Shown here one piece after another: positions 24,361 to 35,996 of a stretch of 64,000 nt of DNA. Positions within the stretch are counted from its first letter, which is position 1; each line of letters opens with the position of its first letter. The stretch covers positions 20,733,001 to 20,797,000 of the forward strand of contig NC_037092.1 of the NCBI RefSeq assembly GCF_002994745.2, written 5' to 3'. The stretch is from Rosa chinensis (lineage: Eukaryota > Streptophyta > Magnoliopsida > Rosales > Rosaceae). Under the pieces are notes generated by a model. The model worked only from the letters and a program-made list of their open reading frames with translations. It made no database searches and was not told where the DNA came from. Both the position numbers and the translations under genes were made by a program.

Positions 24361-25853
24361 TTTGATGATGATGATAAAGGAAGACATTAATAAGCACACA
24401 GGTCGATACAATATTGCTGGATGATACAATAAAAAATCGATTGCATTATTTATCAAGAACAAAATAAAACAGTTGACTTGCATTACTGTCCTTGTGTGAT
24501 GACTACATATGGTCTCTGTAAACTACTATCATGGATCAAGATGGCTTTAGGGATCAAAGTTGAAATCAAGACTATACATCTCTCAATTATTTAATATCTA
24601 CCACAAAGCCAGCCAACTAGTAGTATTCTATTGCATATACCAGACTACGAGAAGATAACCAGTGGGCGGTGGTAATGGAAGCTTTCCTATTATCATGGTC
24701 CTTGTAGTCCCTCCAACTACAATTTTTTTATTAGTATCAGATCATCATCAATCAGTTTATTATAGTTCTTATCGTCATATTATTAATATATAAAGCCTAT
24801 AAACAATGACTACAGGAATTTAAGTAGTGCAATGCAATTCAAAAAGAAAATTGTATAGTAGGTATAGTTGGTATTAAACCAAAAGAAAAAATAAAAAGGT
24901 ATAGTAGGTATGGAAAATAGGCTACAGATGAGCGCATCTCCTTCGGAGTGATGCCAATTGGATTATACGTTTTAGGAGATCAGTAATGCGAAATATTCAC
25001 AGGTTGCTACCAGGTTTTATGAATACCAGCTATATTTTGGGTATTTAGAAACCTTGCTGGCAAGCACGGACACAAGGGTGGGCTGAGGTGTGCGGGACAT
25101 TTTTGGGGGGAAAAAAATTAATATTTGTATACCAAGACATAGCACCCCTTAAAAAAAAAAAGTCAACATATATAATTAATGCATGTAGCAAACTAACAGA
25201 CAAGTCTCTGAGTCTCTCCTTTTCACCATTTCTCTGTCCTCTCCTCCTCACCTCTGCCCACTGCCCAGTTCTGCGTTTCTCAAGCTCAGACGCTCACCTC
25301 TAGCAAGTCACTCTATCTCCTCTCCTCAATCATCTGCTCTCATGTCTCAACCTTATTCAGGTATTACACTTTAACTTCTCTTCTATACTGAAATTTTTTG
25401 ACGAAATTAGAATATTTGGGTATTTCTAGATTTCTTGATGTAAGTAATCAAATCTATTGATTTCTAGAAAAAGATATTGAATTTGTATTATTAATACCCA
25501 AATGCCCATGATAGTGACAATTTCTTTATTGTGTTGATTGTTTGAGAGTTGAGTTGATAATACTCTGGCATCTTGTGGATGATATTTTGACAAGTGTTAT
25601 GCAATTGACATATTCCATCAAAATAATGTAAACTCTGCCAAATTTTTGAGAATAATTTTTCTTGCTAACATAAGGTAAATTTAGCACACCTTAAATTTAA
25701 TTCTTGGTTCTGTGCCTGCTTGCTGGTACCAAATTTTAGGAATATAAAGGTTTGATTAGGCTTTTACCAATACACCTGTGATAATATTTTGTCTGCAGCT
25801 AAAAAATTGAGACCTACAGAGTTTCAGTCTAAGAAGTCGGAAAACTAGCAAGC
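24361..25853. other. intergenic upstream of the first BAHD gene
   Basis: AT-rich DNA without a supported gene. It includes G-rich and poly-A patches near 25105-25160 and a CT-rich block at 25195-25340. The last few hundred bp are presumably the promoter of the BAHD gene at 26020. Confidence 0.5.
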
Positions 25854-25864
25854 TATATATAAAA
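25854..25864 (+). promoter_or_regulatory. TATA box of BAHD gene 1
   Basis: TATATATAAAA lies about 155 bp upstream of the chosen ATG at 26020. The implied transcript start near 25890 leaves a 5' leader of about 130 nt that contains an in-frame upstream ATG (25945), making 26020 the better start by homology. Confidence 0.55.
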
Positions 25865-26019
25865 CGCCAGCAAACATAGGAGAGTTGGGTGACGAATGTT
25901 GACTGAGACCCGAAATAAAATAAAAAAAGAGGAAGAAAGTTGACTTGCATTTCACTGGAGTTGCCCATCTGCGTCTTTATATGGAGTGTCTTCGTTATGA
26001 GAACTCAGTGTGGAGCAAG

Positions 26020-27345
26020 ATGGGTTCAGAGATCAAGGTTGAAGTCATTCACAAAGAAACAATCATACCATCCTCTCCAACTCCTCCCCACCTTGAAAGT
26101 TTGAGCCTCTCTGTTTTTGATCAGCTTCAACCTGAATTTTATGTCCCACTTCTTCTCTTCTATCCCAACAGTAGCAATGAGATCAATATTGATCACCATT
26201 CTTTGGCTGCTGAAAGATCCAGCCTTCTAAAAACATCATTGTCTAAAACCCTTACTCACTTCTACCCCTTTGCAGGAAAATTTGAATATAATGTTTCGAT
26301 AAGTTGCAATGATCATGGGGCAGCATTTCTTGAAGCCCAAGTGAACTGTCCCATATCCAAAGTTCTGGAAAAACCTGATCACGAGGTTTTAAAACAACTG
26401 CTTCCAGCTGATATAGCATCCACACAAGAAGTCGCAGGCCACCTTCTACTAGTCCAGGCCAACTTCTTCGAATGTGGTGGGATGGCAATCGGAGTCAACA
26501 TCTCACATAAGGTCGGTGATGCTTTTACATTCAGCAAATTCATTAATAGCTGGGCTGCAGTTTCCTTTGGCTCCAGTGCTAGTGATCATATAGTGGTTCC
26601 AGCTGTAGAATTTGGTGTTGTGGCTTCTCTCTGTCCACCGCTAGATTTCTTCAACTCGCGACAACCTATTGTTGAATTTGCTAAAGAAAAATCGGTCACA
26701 GAAAGATTTGTGTTTGAAGCCTCAAAGATTGATGCTCTTAAGTCTAAAGCTGCCAGCGCCACCGTGCCAAATCCTACGCGTGTTGAAGTTGTATCTGCAC
26801 TCATTTGGAAATGTGCCACAGAAGCATCAAGATCAAACTCAGGTTCTGTGAGGCCATCTGTGTGGTGTCAAGTGGTGAACATGCGGAAAAGATCAGGGCA
26901 GCCCTTGACAGAGAACTCACTGGGGAATTTTGTTTGGTACTTTGCATCAATGACAATGGAAATTGAAGTAGATATCCAAAGCTTGGTTGCTAAATTCAGG
27001 AAAGGCATTGAGGAATTTAAAGAAAAATATCCTAATGGAGTTAGTCCGCAGGACGTATGTCAAACCATACAGGAATCTGGGAACCTCATGACAAAGGATG
27101 GTATAGACAATTATAGTTGCAGCAGCTGGTGCAGATTTCCCTTCTATGAAGCCAATTTTGGATGGGGTAAGCCATCATGGGTGAGTATCCGTACTATGGC
27201 AGCAAAGAACACAATTCAATTGACAGATGCGAGGGATGGAAAGGGTATAGAAGTGTCCTTGGCTTTGAAAGAAGAAGATATGGCCATAATTGGTAGTAAT
27301 GAGGAGCTGCGTGCATATGCATCTCTAAATCCAGCTGCTATTTAG
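26020..27345 (+). CDS. BAHD acyltransferase 1 (clade III, vinorine synthase-like)
   Basis: An intronless gene of 441 aa, normal for BAHD enzymes. I chose the ATG at 26020 because MGSEIKVEVIHKETIIPSSP aligns with the N-termini of the neighbouring copies; 25 extra codons are open upstream. The catalytic HxxxD motif is intact (ISHKVGDAF). The structural DFGWG motif reads NFGWG. FYPFAGK, LLLVQANFFECGGMAIGV and SSWCRFPFYEANFGWG are typical of the clade that includes vinorine synthase, salutaridinol acetyltransferase and strawberry alcohol acyltransferase. These soluble cytosolic enzymes transfer an acyl group from acyl-CoA to an alcohol or amine. The substrate cannot be inferred. It belongs to a tandem array with genes at 29.5, 36.0 and 38.7 kb, all on the plus strand. 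Confidence 0.92.
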   Translation: MGSEIKVEVIHKETIIPSSPTPPHLESLSLSVFDQLQPEFYVPLLLFYPNSSNEINIDHHSLAAERSSLLKTSLSKTLTHFYPFAGKFEYNVSISCNDHGAAFLEAQVNCPISKVLEKPDHEVLKQLLPADIASTQEVAGHLLLVQANFFECGGMAIGVNISHKVGDAFTFSKFINSWAAVSFGSSASDHIVVPAVEFGVVASLCPPLDFFNSRQPIVEFAKEKSVTERFVFEASKIDALKSKAASATVPNPTRVEVVSALIWKCATEASRSNSGSVRPSVWCQVVNMRKRSGQPLTENSLGNFVWYFASMTMEIEVDIQSLVAKFRKGIEEFKEKYPNGVSPQDVCQTIQESGNLMTKDGIDNYSCSSWCRFPFYEANFGWGKPSWVSIRTMAAKNTIQLTDARDGKGIEVSLALKEEDMAIIGSNEELRAYASLNPAAI

Positions 27346-28588
27346 CTACTAGCAAAAAAGAAAAAAGAACGTCCTCAGAATCTTCTTGGATGAAAGCCGG
27401 ACCTTTCATAGTTTCATATATTTCACTGCTTTGACGCTTGTATTTCTGTTTGAAAAATGAAGTCTGTTTGCTTTAATGCTTGTAGTGATGCTTAAATGTC
27501 TTGATCATATCACTACTCTTGATGAAAAATTCTTTTGCAAGCTCTTGAGGAATGAAAGGTGAGCCATGCATGATCTCCATAATAACATAATTGCACAAAA
27601 CTCAGATTAACCTGCCATTCAAACATTATCAGCATAGGTTTCTTTTCTTCATCGATTATTTTTTGTAGGAATATTAATTGGATCTTCAATTCATGTGAAT
27701 GAGTTTCCTAATAGTTAAGCCAAGCAAAATAAACAGGATGATCATGAAGATAGCGTTTGTGATTGATCCATGACAGATTGAGGTTTCATCTGTCCTCAAT
27801 TTTCCATCTAAGAACAGACACAGAATGTGCAATGAACTCTTTTGTAAAACCATAAATTTCCAACAGGAAAAGCAATCATAAACACTAATCATATCCCTTG
27901 TGGTCATGCTTGAGAAATAAAGTCTGTTGATTTACCACTATCCCCAAAAGATTGCAAGTGCTTCCCTTTATATTAGAAGGTTGCTATTACTAGTAATTGA
28001 ACTTTGCCATTCCAGTAGTATAAATTTATATACTTAAATGATTCATAAAAAAAAAAAAAAGATTTTCACTTCAATGTACATATATCATTTTACAGACTAA
28101 CTTCTAAGCATAAGGAAAAAAAAAAAAAAATACACATTCCTCTGCAACCAAAGGAGCTATGGTTGTCTCTCTACAATCCGAAGTATAGAAGCTTTAGGAA
28201 CTATTTAAGAAATAATTGCATGAGAAAATGATCGGGTATAAAAAAAAAAAAGAACCGACTTTCGAACGTCAATTTTTTTTCCCAGAAAATTGGAGTTGGC
28301 GCCCAAGAACACAGCCAAACCATTCTGCGGCTTCTAGAAAATTGACCAAAGAACTCAAAAGTCTTGAAGAACAAGAGTTTTTTTTTTGGTCGAACTTGAA
28401 GAACAAGAGTTGAGTAAAGGAGTTGAAGAGAAGTAGAGAAGAACTCAAGAAAGAATGTGGGTTTTGGCAAGCAACGGTAGTGGGCTTGCAAGGCTGGGCC
28501 TTTAGCCATATGAGTGGACCACAACTTTTGGGCCTTTACCCAAATAGGACCAAATAAATAAAAGTATAGAACAAAGACTTTTCCATAA
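27346..28588. other. intergenic within the BAHD array
   Basis: AT-rich DNA with poly-A/T runs near 28047-28060, 28115-28130 and 28378-28388. No gene is supported. Confidence 0.55.
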
Positions 28589-28760
28589 AATGAACTTGAT
28601 CTTCAAAGCTTGGCTGTTAAAATGAGGAAGGGGTTTAAGGAATTAAGGTAAAATATGTGAAAGATTTCCTTAATTCCTTACTACTAGTGGGTGGTTCTGT
28701 GTGGAAGATTTGTGTAAAGTCATGAAAGAATATGTAAAAGCTTCTTAAATAACTACTGAT
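28589..28760 (+). pseudogene. BAHD acyltransferase relic (C-terminal third)
   Basis: The sequence reads LDLQSLAVKMRKGFKEL at about 28591-28650, matching VDIQSLVAKFRKGIEEF of BAHD gene 1. After a frameshift, a segment like EDLCKVMKEYVKAS corresponds to the QDVCQTIQESGN region. No other part of the gene is present. It shares the orientation of the flanking copies and is a remnant of a deleted array member. Confidence 0.65.
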
Positions 28761-29066
28761 CACCTTAGATATATATAACAAGAAATTTCTACACACCCGA
28801 CGAATGTGGGTGTGGGTAGTTACTTAAAAGGACTTATGCATTTTTTTATATTTTCTGTTATTTATAGTTTTACTTGTTTATCATTTCTAATTAATTTAGT
28901 TTTCATAGTATTTTGATATATGAAGGATGTTTTGGCTAACAAACTCTCTTCTCTTAAATAGATGATTACAAGGGATGCTGAGAAGGGGCATTCCTAACTT
29001 AAGACCTTGATATATGTTTAAAATTTTTCATGTTTTTGTTTTGCGCGCTTATATTTTGGATCAGTT

Positions 29067-29126
29067 CTACTGTGAAGTTGTAGTTGTACTAATGATCTAC
29101 TGTGAAGTTGTAGTTGTACTAATGAT
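29067..29126. repeat. perfect 30-bp tandem duplication
   Basis: The 30-bp unit beginning CTACTGTGAAGTTG and ending TACTAATGAT is repeated exactly once, head to tail (29067-29096 and 29097-29126). It is non-coding and the copies are identical, so it is recent. Confidence 0.95.
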
Positions 29127-29506
29127 GTATCTTTTCTGACCTATATTTTTCATCTTGTTAACTTTTAAGGTTTCCATTTCATTCCTTGTTTTCATTATTC
29201 TTCTTTCCTGTCATCCTCTTGCTGTCTTCTAGCTTTCCAAACTTTGATTCCAATATGAGATCATCGAAATATAATTATAGAAAAAAATAAAAATTGATTC
29301 CATCCTATCATCTTGAATCTACTGCATGATTCTTTTCGTTTATGTTTTGTTGGGTTTCATTGTCCCTCTCCACGTGTATCTTTGTTATTGCTACATCCTT
29401 ATTGAATAGTTTCAAGGGGTGTCACTGCTCTGCCGGCCGCGTGGTGAATCGGTGGCTTTATATGGAGTGTTCTTTGTAATGGAACTCAAGTGGTGGAGAT
29501 AGCAAG

Positions 29507-30876
29507 ATGGGTTCAGAGGTGAAGGTTGAAATTGTTCACAAAGAAACAATTAGACCATCATCTCCAACTCCTCACCACCTTCGATTTTTTAGCCTCTCCA
29601 TTTTTGATCAGCTTTCTCCTGAACTATATTTCCCACTACTTTTGTTCTATCCCAACAATAGTGATCATCATGAGGTCAATAATGTTGATCACCAACATTC
29701 TCTGGATGGTGAAAGAACCAAGCTTCTGAAAAGATCACTATCCGAAACCCTAACTCGCTTCTACCCCTTTGCCGGAAGAATTTTAAATAATGCTTCAGTC
29801 TGTTGCAATGACCAATAAGGAGTTACGTTTCTTGAAGCTCAGGTTACCCCTGTTCCTTCATATCAAGGGTTTTGGACAAACATGATCTTGAATTGCTGAA
29901 AAAATTGATTCCTTTAGGAGCTACAAAAGGAGACACAGGCTATGATGTTCTACTAGTCCAGATCAACTTCTTTGAATGTGGGGGAATCACAATCGGATTC
30001 AATGCTTCGCATAAGATCATTGATGCCCACACACTCAGCACATTCATTAATAGTTGGGCTGCAATTCCTCTTCGCTTTAGTACCAGCGATAATATTGGAG
30101 TAGTGGTTCATCAACAACAATATATTGCTGCAGCTTCGCTTTTCCCACCACTGGATTTCTTCAGCTCACCGCCACCTATTGTGGAGTTTGCTATAGAAAA
30201 GTGTACAACAAGGAGACTTTTGTTTGAATCCTCGAAGATTTCATGTCTTAAGTCTGAAGCTGTCAGTGCTGCAGTGCAAAATCCTTACCCGAGTTGAAGT
30301 CGTGTCAGCATTGATTTGGAAATGTGCAATGCAAGCATCAAGAGCAAACTCGGATTGTAGAAGAGTTTCATCAGCATGGTGTCCAATTGTGAACATGAGG
30401 AATATATTGGCGCAGCCCTCTACAGAAAACTTGATGGGCAATCTTATAGGGTTCTTTGTAGCAATATCAACAGGAGCTGAAAGTGATGATGATCTTCAAG
30501 GCCTGGTTGCTAAAATGAGGAAGCGGTTTGGGGAGTTTTAGGAAAACTATGGTACTAATGATGTTAGCGTGGATGATATATGTGCGTGAGCTCTTAACAG
30601 AGTTAGTGAAGTTGATGCATAAAGATGATATATATAGAGTGCTATTACTCCACTAGTTGGTGCAGGTTTCCTTTCTATGAAGCCAATTTTGGATGGGGAA
30701 AGCCACTGATGAGTATTCCTGCTACTGAAGAACTCAAGAATTTGATTACGTTGACGGATATTAGTTATGGAGATGGCATAGAAGTGCGCTTGACTTTGAA
30801 AGAAGAAGACATGGCCATATTTGACAACAATGAGGAGCTGCTAGCATATGCTTCTTTAAATCCCTCTGTCATTTAG
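29507..30876 (+). pseudogene. BAHD acyltransferase 2, full-length pseudogene
   Basis: A complete BAHD reading can be followed from MGSEVKVEIVHKETIRPSSP to the end LLAYASLNPSVI, but it is broken. A stop codon follows CCNDQ (29816), there is a frame change near 29860-29875, another near 30290 at the NPY/TRVEVVSALIWKCAM junction, a stop after MRKRFGEF (30539), and further lesions around 30570-30640. The HxxxD motif (ASHKIIDAH) survives and the structural motif is NFGWG, as in gene 1, its closest relative here. The first exon-equivalent and the 3' UTR remain similar to gene 1 and to the relic at 35.6 kb. It cannot make a full enzyme. Short peptides up to 141 aa remain open by chance. Confidence 0.9.
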
Positions 30877-31189
30877 TTAGTACCTAAAACAAAACCTCTT
30901 GTATTTCTTAGATGACGTTTTTGATACCAGCAGTCTCTGTCTCAACTCTGTTTCTCAATATGACAAAACTCTAAACAATAAACACTACTATTCATTTTTC
31001 AATTCAACCTTACAATTAGCTTGTTTATACCCATGCAGTTGGCATATCGGCCTAACGATCATATCGTGGCCGTTTGATAAATGAAGAAATTAAGATAATC
31101 ATTGGTAATTTGTAATTACTATTAAGGATAATTATCTTGATTTAGAGGATAAATGCTTCATTAAGAGATTTTATCTCTTTAATATTGCA
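30877..31189. other. 3' flank of BAHD 2
   Basis: The first 90 bp match the 3' flank of the relic at 35766-35880 and are therefore a duplicated BAHD 3' UTR. The remainder is AT-rich and ends at the MULE target site. Confidence 0.6.
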
Positions 31190-31631
31190 TTTAGAGTAGG
31201 AAAATGATTTGTGGCCTCAATGAGGCCTAAGATTTGTGGCCTCAAACTTAGGTGTCATGCCATGTCACCTACACACATCACCTATTTGTCAAATCATGCC
31301 ATGTAATTCTAGAGTAAAAAGACTATCTTATCCTTCCAAAATCTAATGGCACTAAATTATTTTGGTTTTCATCTAAAAATAAAATATATTATTTTGGTTT
31401 TTTTTTCTTTTTCTTTTTTTCGATATATATATAATTATATATATATATATTTGTTTGTGAATATATATATATAATTCGTCAAAAATAAATTATATACAAA
31501 TGTGTTTGTGTGTATAAATATATATATATATATATTCACAAACATATATATATATATAATTATATTATATATGTATATATATAATTCGTACAAAAATTTA
31601 TATATGTATATTCGATGTAGAATTAATATGG

Positions 31632-31662
<31 letters not shown>

Positions 31663-31862
31663 GTCATAATTTTAACCCACAAAATTTTTTAAAAAAAATT
31701 TGATTAAAAAAAAGTCAAATTTAAAATTGATTCCACAAAAATGGAAATAAAATATATTAATATCTTAATTATAACCCATCAAATTTGGTAAATTGAAGTA
31801 ATATTCAACTCTTTTAATAAATGAATTTAATAAAATTAATGGAAGATTAGTTTACCTTACAC

Positions 31863-32164
31863 TAAGAGCATCTCCAACAGCTTCTCTATAATTTCTCTAT
31901 TATAGGGAAGCAAAAATTAAAAGCTCCAAAAAGATTTCTGCTTTAACTCCAAGAAATTCTCTATTTTAGAGATTTCATAATTATTCCCTAAATCATTCCC
32001 TAAAATTTTACAGATTGCTGTAAATATAGAGAATTTTGTTTTCTCTCTCATCACTATCTCTATTTTAGGGATACTTATAGAGAATCTGCTGGAGCAAAAC
32101 AGCCAAAATTTTCCCTAAAATGGAGAAAAATTAAGATATAGGGAAGCTATTGGAGTTGCTCTAA
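31863..32164. mobile_element. PIF/Harbinger-like MITE, 296 bp, TAA target duplication
   Basis: The element 31866-32161 starts GAGCATCTCCAACAGCTTC and ends, read inverted, GAGCAACTCCAATAGCTTC; both ends are flanked by TAA. These 'gagcatctccaacagc' ends are a common plant MITE type with 3-bp TTA/TAA targets. It has no coding capacity. It interrupts the left inverted repeat of the MULE-like element. The matching place in the right repeat (TTA at 33831-33833) has a single uninterrupted target. Confidence 0.85.
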
Positions 32165-32530
32165 CAAGTTAATTAGAAAAGGCAAAAATTAAATTGGATC
32201 CACAAAAATGAAAAGAAAATGTATTGAAATTGTAATTAAAACCTATGAAATCTGGTAATTGAAGAGGTAAGAAAATATCATTAATAAATTGAATTGATAA
32301 AATTCTAGATTCCATCATTTCAAAATTTCTCGATAATTTAATATTGTCTCATCCAAACGCAACATTAGGAAGTGTTCCTTAAAGGTCAAGTGACGCTTCA
32401 TTAATACAACTGTTCGTTTATTTTTACATGAAAAAACAATCATAATGTTATTAATACTATGTAGAAATTCAATGAACAATAGGTGTATAACACAACAATA
32501 ATCAAAGAAAAACTGCAATTAAGGAAGGTG

Positions 32531-33580
32531 TAAAATAGAAGTCATCGTCCACATTAACATTAAAGTCAGCTAACTTGTCTTACACGAACAAATAAGTAAT
32601 AAGTAGCTAATAATGAGCCAGTAAAGTTTACTGGGGACTTTTCCCTAATGGCATATTTACACTGAAATAGAAATCATCATCCACACTGAAATTTAAAGTC
32701 AGCTAACATGTCTTACAGTAACAACTCAGTACTAAGTAGCTAATGACGAGCCAGTAGAGTTCACTGGAGACCTTTACCTAATGGCATATTCACACTTAAA
32801 TAGAAGTCATAATCTACTGAAACTGAAAGAACTAACATGTCTTGCACGAACAAGTAAGTATTAAATAGCCAATAATGAGCTAGTAGAGTTCACTGGAGAC
32901 CTTTACCTAATGTCATATTCACACTTAAATAGAAGCCATCATCTACTGAAACTGAAAGAGCTAACATGTCTTGCACGAACAAGTAAGTATTAAGTAGCCA
33001 ATGATGAGCTGGTCAAGTTTACTGATGATCTTTTTCTAATGGCATAATTACACTAAAATAGAAGTCATCATCCACATTGTCTTACAGTAACAAATAAGTA
33101 CTAAGTAGCCAATAATGAGCTAGTAAAGTTCACTGGGGTCCTTTTCCTAATGACATAATTACACTAAAATAGAAGTCATCATCCATACTGAAATTTAAAG
33201 TTAGCTAGCATGTCTTACACGAACAATAAGTACTAAGTAGCTAATACTGAGCCAGTAAAGTTTACTAGAGACCTTTCCCGAATGACATATTCACACTAAA
33301 ATAGAAGCCATCATCCATTGAAACTTAAAATAAGCTAGTGTGTCTTGCACGAAGTACTAAGTAGCCAATAGTAAAGTTCAACGGGGATCTTTCTCTAATA
33401 ACATATTCACACTAAAATTGAAGCCATATATCATTCACATTGAAATTGAAAGTCAGATAAGTACTAACATGTCTTATACGAACAAAAAAGTACTAAGTAG
33501 CTAATAATGAACAAGTAGAGTTCACTGAGAACTTTTTTCTAAAGTCATATTTACACTAAAATAGAAGCTATCATTCACAT
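32531..33580. repeat. about eight tandem repeats of ~110-145 bp inside the MULE-like element
   Basis: Successive units begin with AAATAGAAGTCATCATCC or a close variant at about 32533, 32665, 32798, 32927, 33056, 33166, 33298, 33414 and (partial) 33559. Within each unit the order is TCTTACACGAACAA, AAGTACTAAGTAGC, TAATGAGCCAGTA, AGTTCACTGG, CTTTTCCTAATG and CATATTCACACT. Units differ by substitutions and small deletions. No reading frame runs through. The array forms the whole core between the inverted repeats. Confidence 0.85.
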
Positions 33581-33937
33581 TTAAAAATCATTATTGTCTA
33601 TTGAAAAAATTGGGATCAACAAAACAAGTATACTTTCAAAAATTAATTTCCTCATGTGCAATATATTGTATTCCATATTAAGCAATTTCTTTTTAGATAT
33701 CAACTTCCTAATCAATTTAGATATCTAGGTTTTCAATCACCAGATTTTATGAGTTAAAATTACGATTTAAATACATTTTCTTTCCATTTTTGTGAATCTA
33801 ATTTAATTTTTGACTTTTCAAATTAACTTGTTAATATAAGGTAACTAATCTTCCATTAATTTTATTAAATTTATTTATTAAAATATTTAAATATTACTTC
33901 AATTTACCAGATTTCATGGATTATAATTACGATATTA

Positions 33938-33942
<5 letters not shown>

Positions 33943-33969
<27 letters not shown>
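33943..33969. repeat. (CA)n microsatellite
   Basis: An ACACAC run lies in the right arm of the MULE-like element. The left arm has (TA)n at the matching place, so the tract changed after the arms diverged. Confidence 0.85.
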
Positions 33970-34519
33970 CACATTAATTCTCCATCGAAAATATATAAAT
34001 TTTTTGGAAGAATTATATATACACACACACATCCATACTTTTTTTTTTAATATGTATAATGAAAAAAATCCAAAATAATGAAAAAGAAAGAAAGGAAAAA
34101 AAACCAAACAATAGTTTTTTTAGAAGAAAGTCAAAATAATTTAGAGCCGTTATATATTCAACAACATATATATATATATATATATTTTGACGAATTATAG
34201 ATAAATATATATATATATATATATATATATTCACAAAAATTTATAAATATAAAAAAAATTTAGACGAATTATATATATATAAAATAAAAAAAAGAAAAAG
34301 AAAAAGAAAAAGAATAAAATAATGTATCTTTTCTAGAATAAAGTTAAAATAATTTAGAGCCATTAGATTTTGAAAGGATAAGATAGTCTTTTTATTCAAG
34401 AATGACATGACATGATTTGACAAATTAATGAGGTGTATATGTGACATGGCTTGACACATAGGATTGAGGCCACAAATCTTAGGCCTCATTGAGGCCCTAT
34501 ATCATTGCCCTTTAGAGTA

Positions 34520-35496
34520 TTTGTAACAATTAAGGAGAGCAGCTCACATATGCATTTATTGGCTAATTTGGATGAGAGAGGGAGTTAAATAAGCTAGCTG
34601 TTTGGTTGTTTATTGATAAACGATTCATAACATTTGTACATGCAGTGCGACTTTGAACAAAGAATGGAATGAAGGCAAGTACGTGCGGCATATAATTTAT
34701 TTACTTCCTTATTCTTCTGATGCTAGTTTAATTAAAGAAGCTGTAGCTTCATTGGATTACTGCAAACAGTTTGAGTTCAAGAGAAAGACTTTATCTCAGT
34801 TTGATCGTCAAGCAAGTTAACTTCCTCTATATAAAGAAGCATCGATAGAAGACAGAGAACACACACACATCTCCAGTCAAAACTCCATCATGGGTTTCCT
34901 TTTATTTTTCTTAGCTCCAGATTAGTTTCATTGTCTTTTCAATTCTTTAGTTGTTGGCTCTACTAGTTCAAGTCATTTCCCTTCGTTTTCTTATAACCTA
35001 GTATCGTTCAATTGTTTCGTTTGTTACCTTTTTATAATAGTTGATAATTTTATTCTTCAAGCCATTTATTATTTTCTTTTTTCGCTCTTTACTTTATCGT
35101 TATTTACTTTTTTGTGATTTACTTCATTGCTCTTTACCTTTATGCACTTAGTCTAGAATTTACTTCCTTGCTCTTTTACTATTGTGTTTATGTTTTTGCA
35201 CTAGGAGTAGTTTAACATAATTATTCGGTTACCAATCACTATTTGCGACTCATCCATTGAACAACCCAAAAGTCCTTGTCTCCAAGGCATTGAACCCTCA
35301 GCCGAGATTGTTCCTTCCTCGGCTTTCAGTCGCTCAACGAAGTCAGAACACACGCGCTACATCTACTACATCTACAATTGCACACTTGGCCTTTTGGCCG
35401 TGTGCTGGCACGCTCCACATCCATTCATCGAGAAGGACATTTGTTCCTTGATCCCTCGGCTATCTAGGCCGAGGTGATTTTCAGAGGCAACATAGC
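34520..35496. other. intergenic within the BAHD array; possible LTR remnant
   Basis: No gene. The block 35230-35480 is GC-richer than its surroundings and carries an internal CCTCGGC/GCCGAGG pairing (35290-35325 and 35449-35475), which resembles the end of a Gypsy-type LTR. No second LTR, primer site or coding domain was found, so I leave it unnamed. Confidence 0.4.
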
Positions 35497-35880
35497 TGTA
35501 GAATAAGCACATAAAATATCATTTCTGTACCATATGGTCAAGTTTTCAGACTAGCCATTCTAGACTTCGCATTATAATAGACCATGTTTCATTGTCAAGG
35601 AACCAACTTGAGCAATAATTCGACCAAAAAATTTGATTAAGCTGATGGATGCAAGTGGTGGAGATGGCATAGAAACACGCTTGGCTTTGAAATAAATAGA
35701 CATTGCCATATTTGAAAACAATGAGGAGCTGCTAGCACATGCCTTTTTAAACCTTTCTGTCATTACTTAGTACCTGAAAGTCTGAAACAAAAAGCCTCTT
35801 GTGGTTCTGAGATGATGTTTTGATACTAGTAGTCTCTGTTTCAACTCTGTTTCTCAATTTGACAGAACTTTAAACAATGG
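35497..35880 (+). pseudogene. chimeric BAHD relic: duplicated promoter fused to a C-terminal fragment
   Basis: 35497-35608 repeats the promoter/leader of BAHD gene 3 (35918-36020): both contain ACCATATGGTCAAGTTTTCAGA and then GTTTCATTGT, AGGAAC and AACT(TG/CA)AGCA. At 35610 it switches straight to coding sequence for a BAHD C-terminus (LIKLMDASGGDGIETRLALK, stop, then IAIFENNEELLAHAFLN), which is closest to copy 2. The following 3' flank (35766-35880) matches that of copy 2. The whole gene body is missing between the two parts. Confidence 0.75.
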
Positions 35881-35988
35881 ACTGGTGTGCATATTTTTCC
35901 ATTCAACCTTAGAACTTGTAGACTAAGCAGATAAAATACCATTTCCGAACCATATGGTCAAGTTTTCAGACTGAGCAAATCGGCTCTT

Positions 35989-35996
35989 ATATATAC
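35989..35996 (+). promoter_or_regulatory. TATA box of BAHD gene 3
   Basis: TATATATA lies 39-46 bp upstream of the ATG at 36035, implying a leader of about 10-15 nt. The duplicated promoter at 35497-35608 has CATTATAATA at the equivalent place. Confidence 0.55.

Larger units (their letters stand above)
31190..34519. mobile_element. 3.3-kb MULE-like transposon with ~0.8-kb inverted repeats and 9-bp TSD
   Basis: The element 31199-34510 is bounded by TTTAGAGTA on both sides (31190-31198 and 34511-34519), a 9-bp target duplication as in Mutator-like elements. The ends read GGAAAATGAT and, on the other strand, GGGCAATGAT; both continue into GGCCTCAATGAGGCCTAAG and an ATTTGTGGCCTCAA block. Inverted similarity continues inwards, through (TA)n tracts and AT-rich blocks, to about 32330 on the left and 33690 on the right. 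There is no transposase open frame, so the element is non-autonomous. The interior is a tandem repeat array (32531-33580). A MITE is nested in the left arm. It lies between BAHD copies 2 and 3. Confidence 0.8.

Noticed and set aside
28201..28524. 107-codon minus-strand frame
   Set aside because: Phe-rich translation of poly-A/T DNA; chance opening.
33904..34489. Minus-strand frames rich in Ile/Tyr and Val/Cys
   Set aside because: Translations of (TA)n and (CA)n microsatellites in the right arm of the MULE-like element.
35230..35480. GC-rich block that looked like a Gypsy LTR end
   Set aside because: No second LTR, TG...CA boundary, primer site or Gypsy coding domain could be located.
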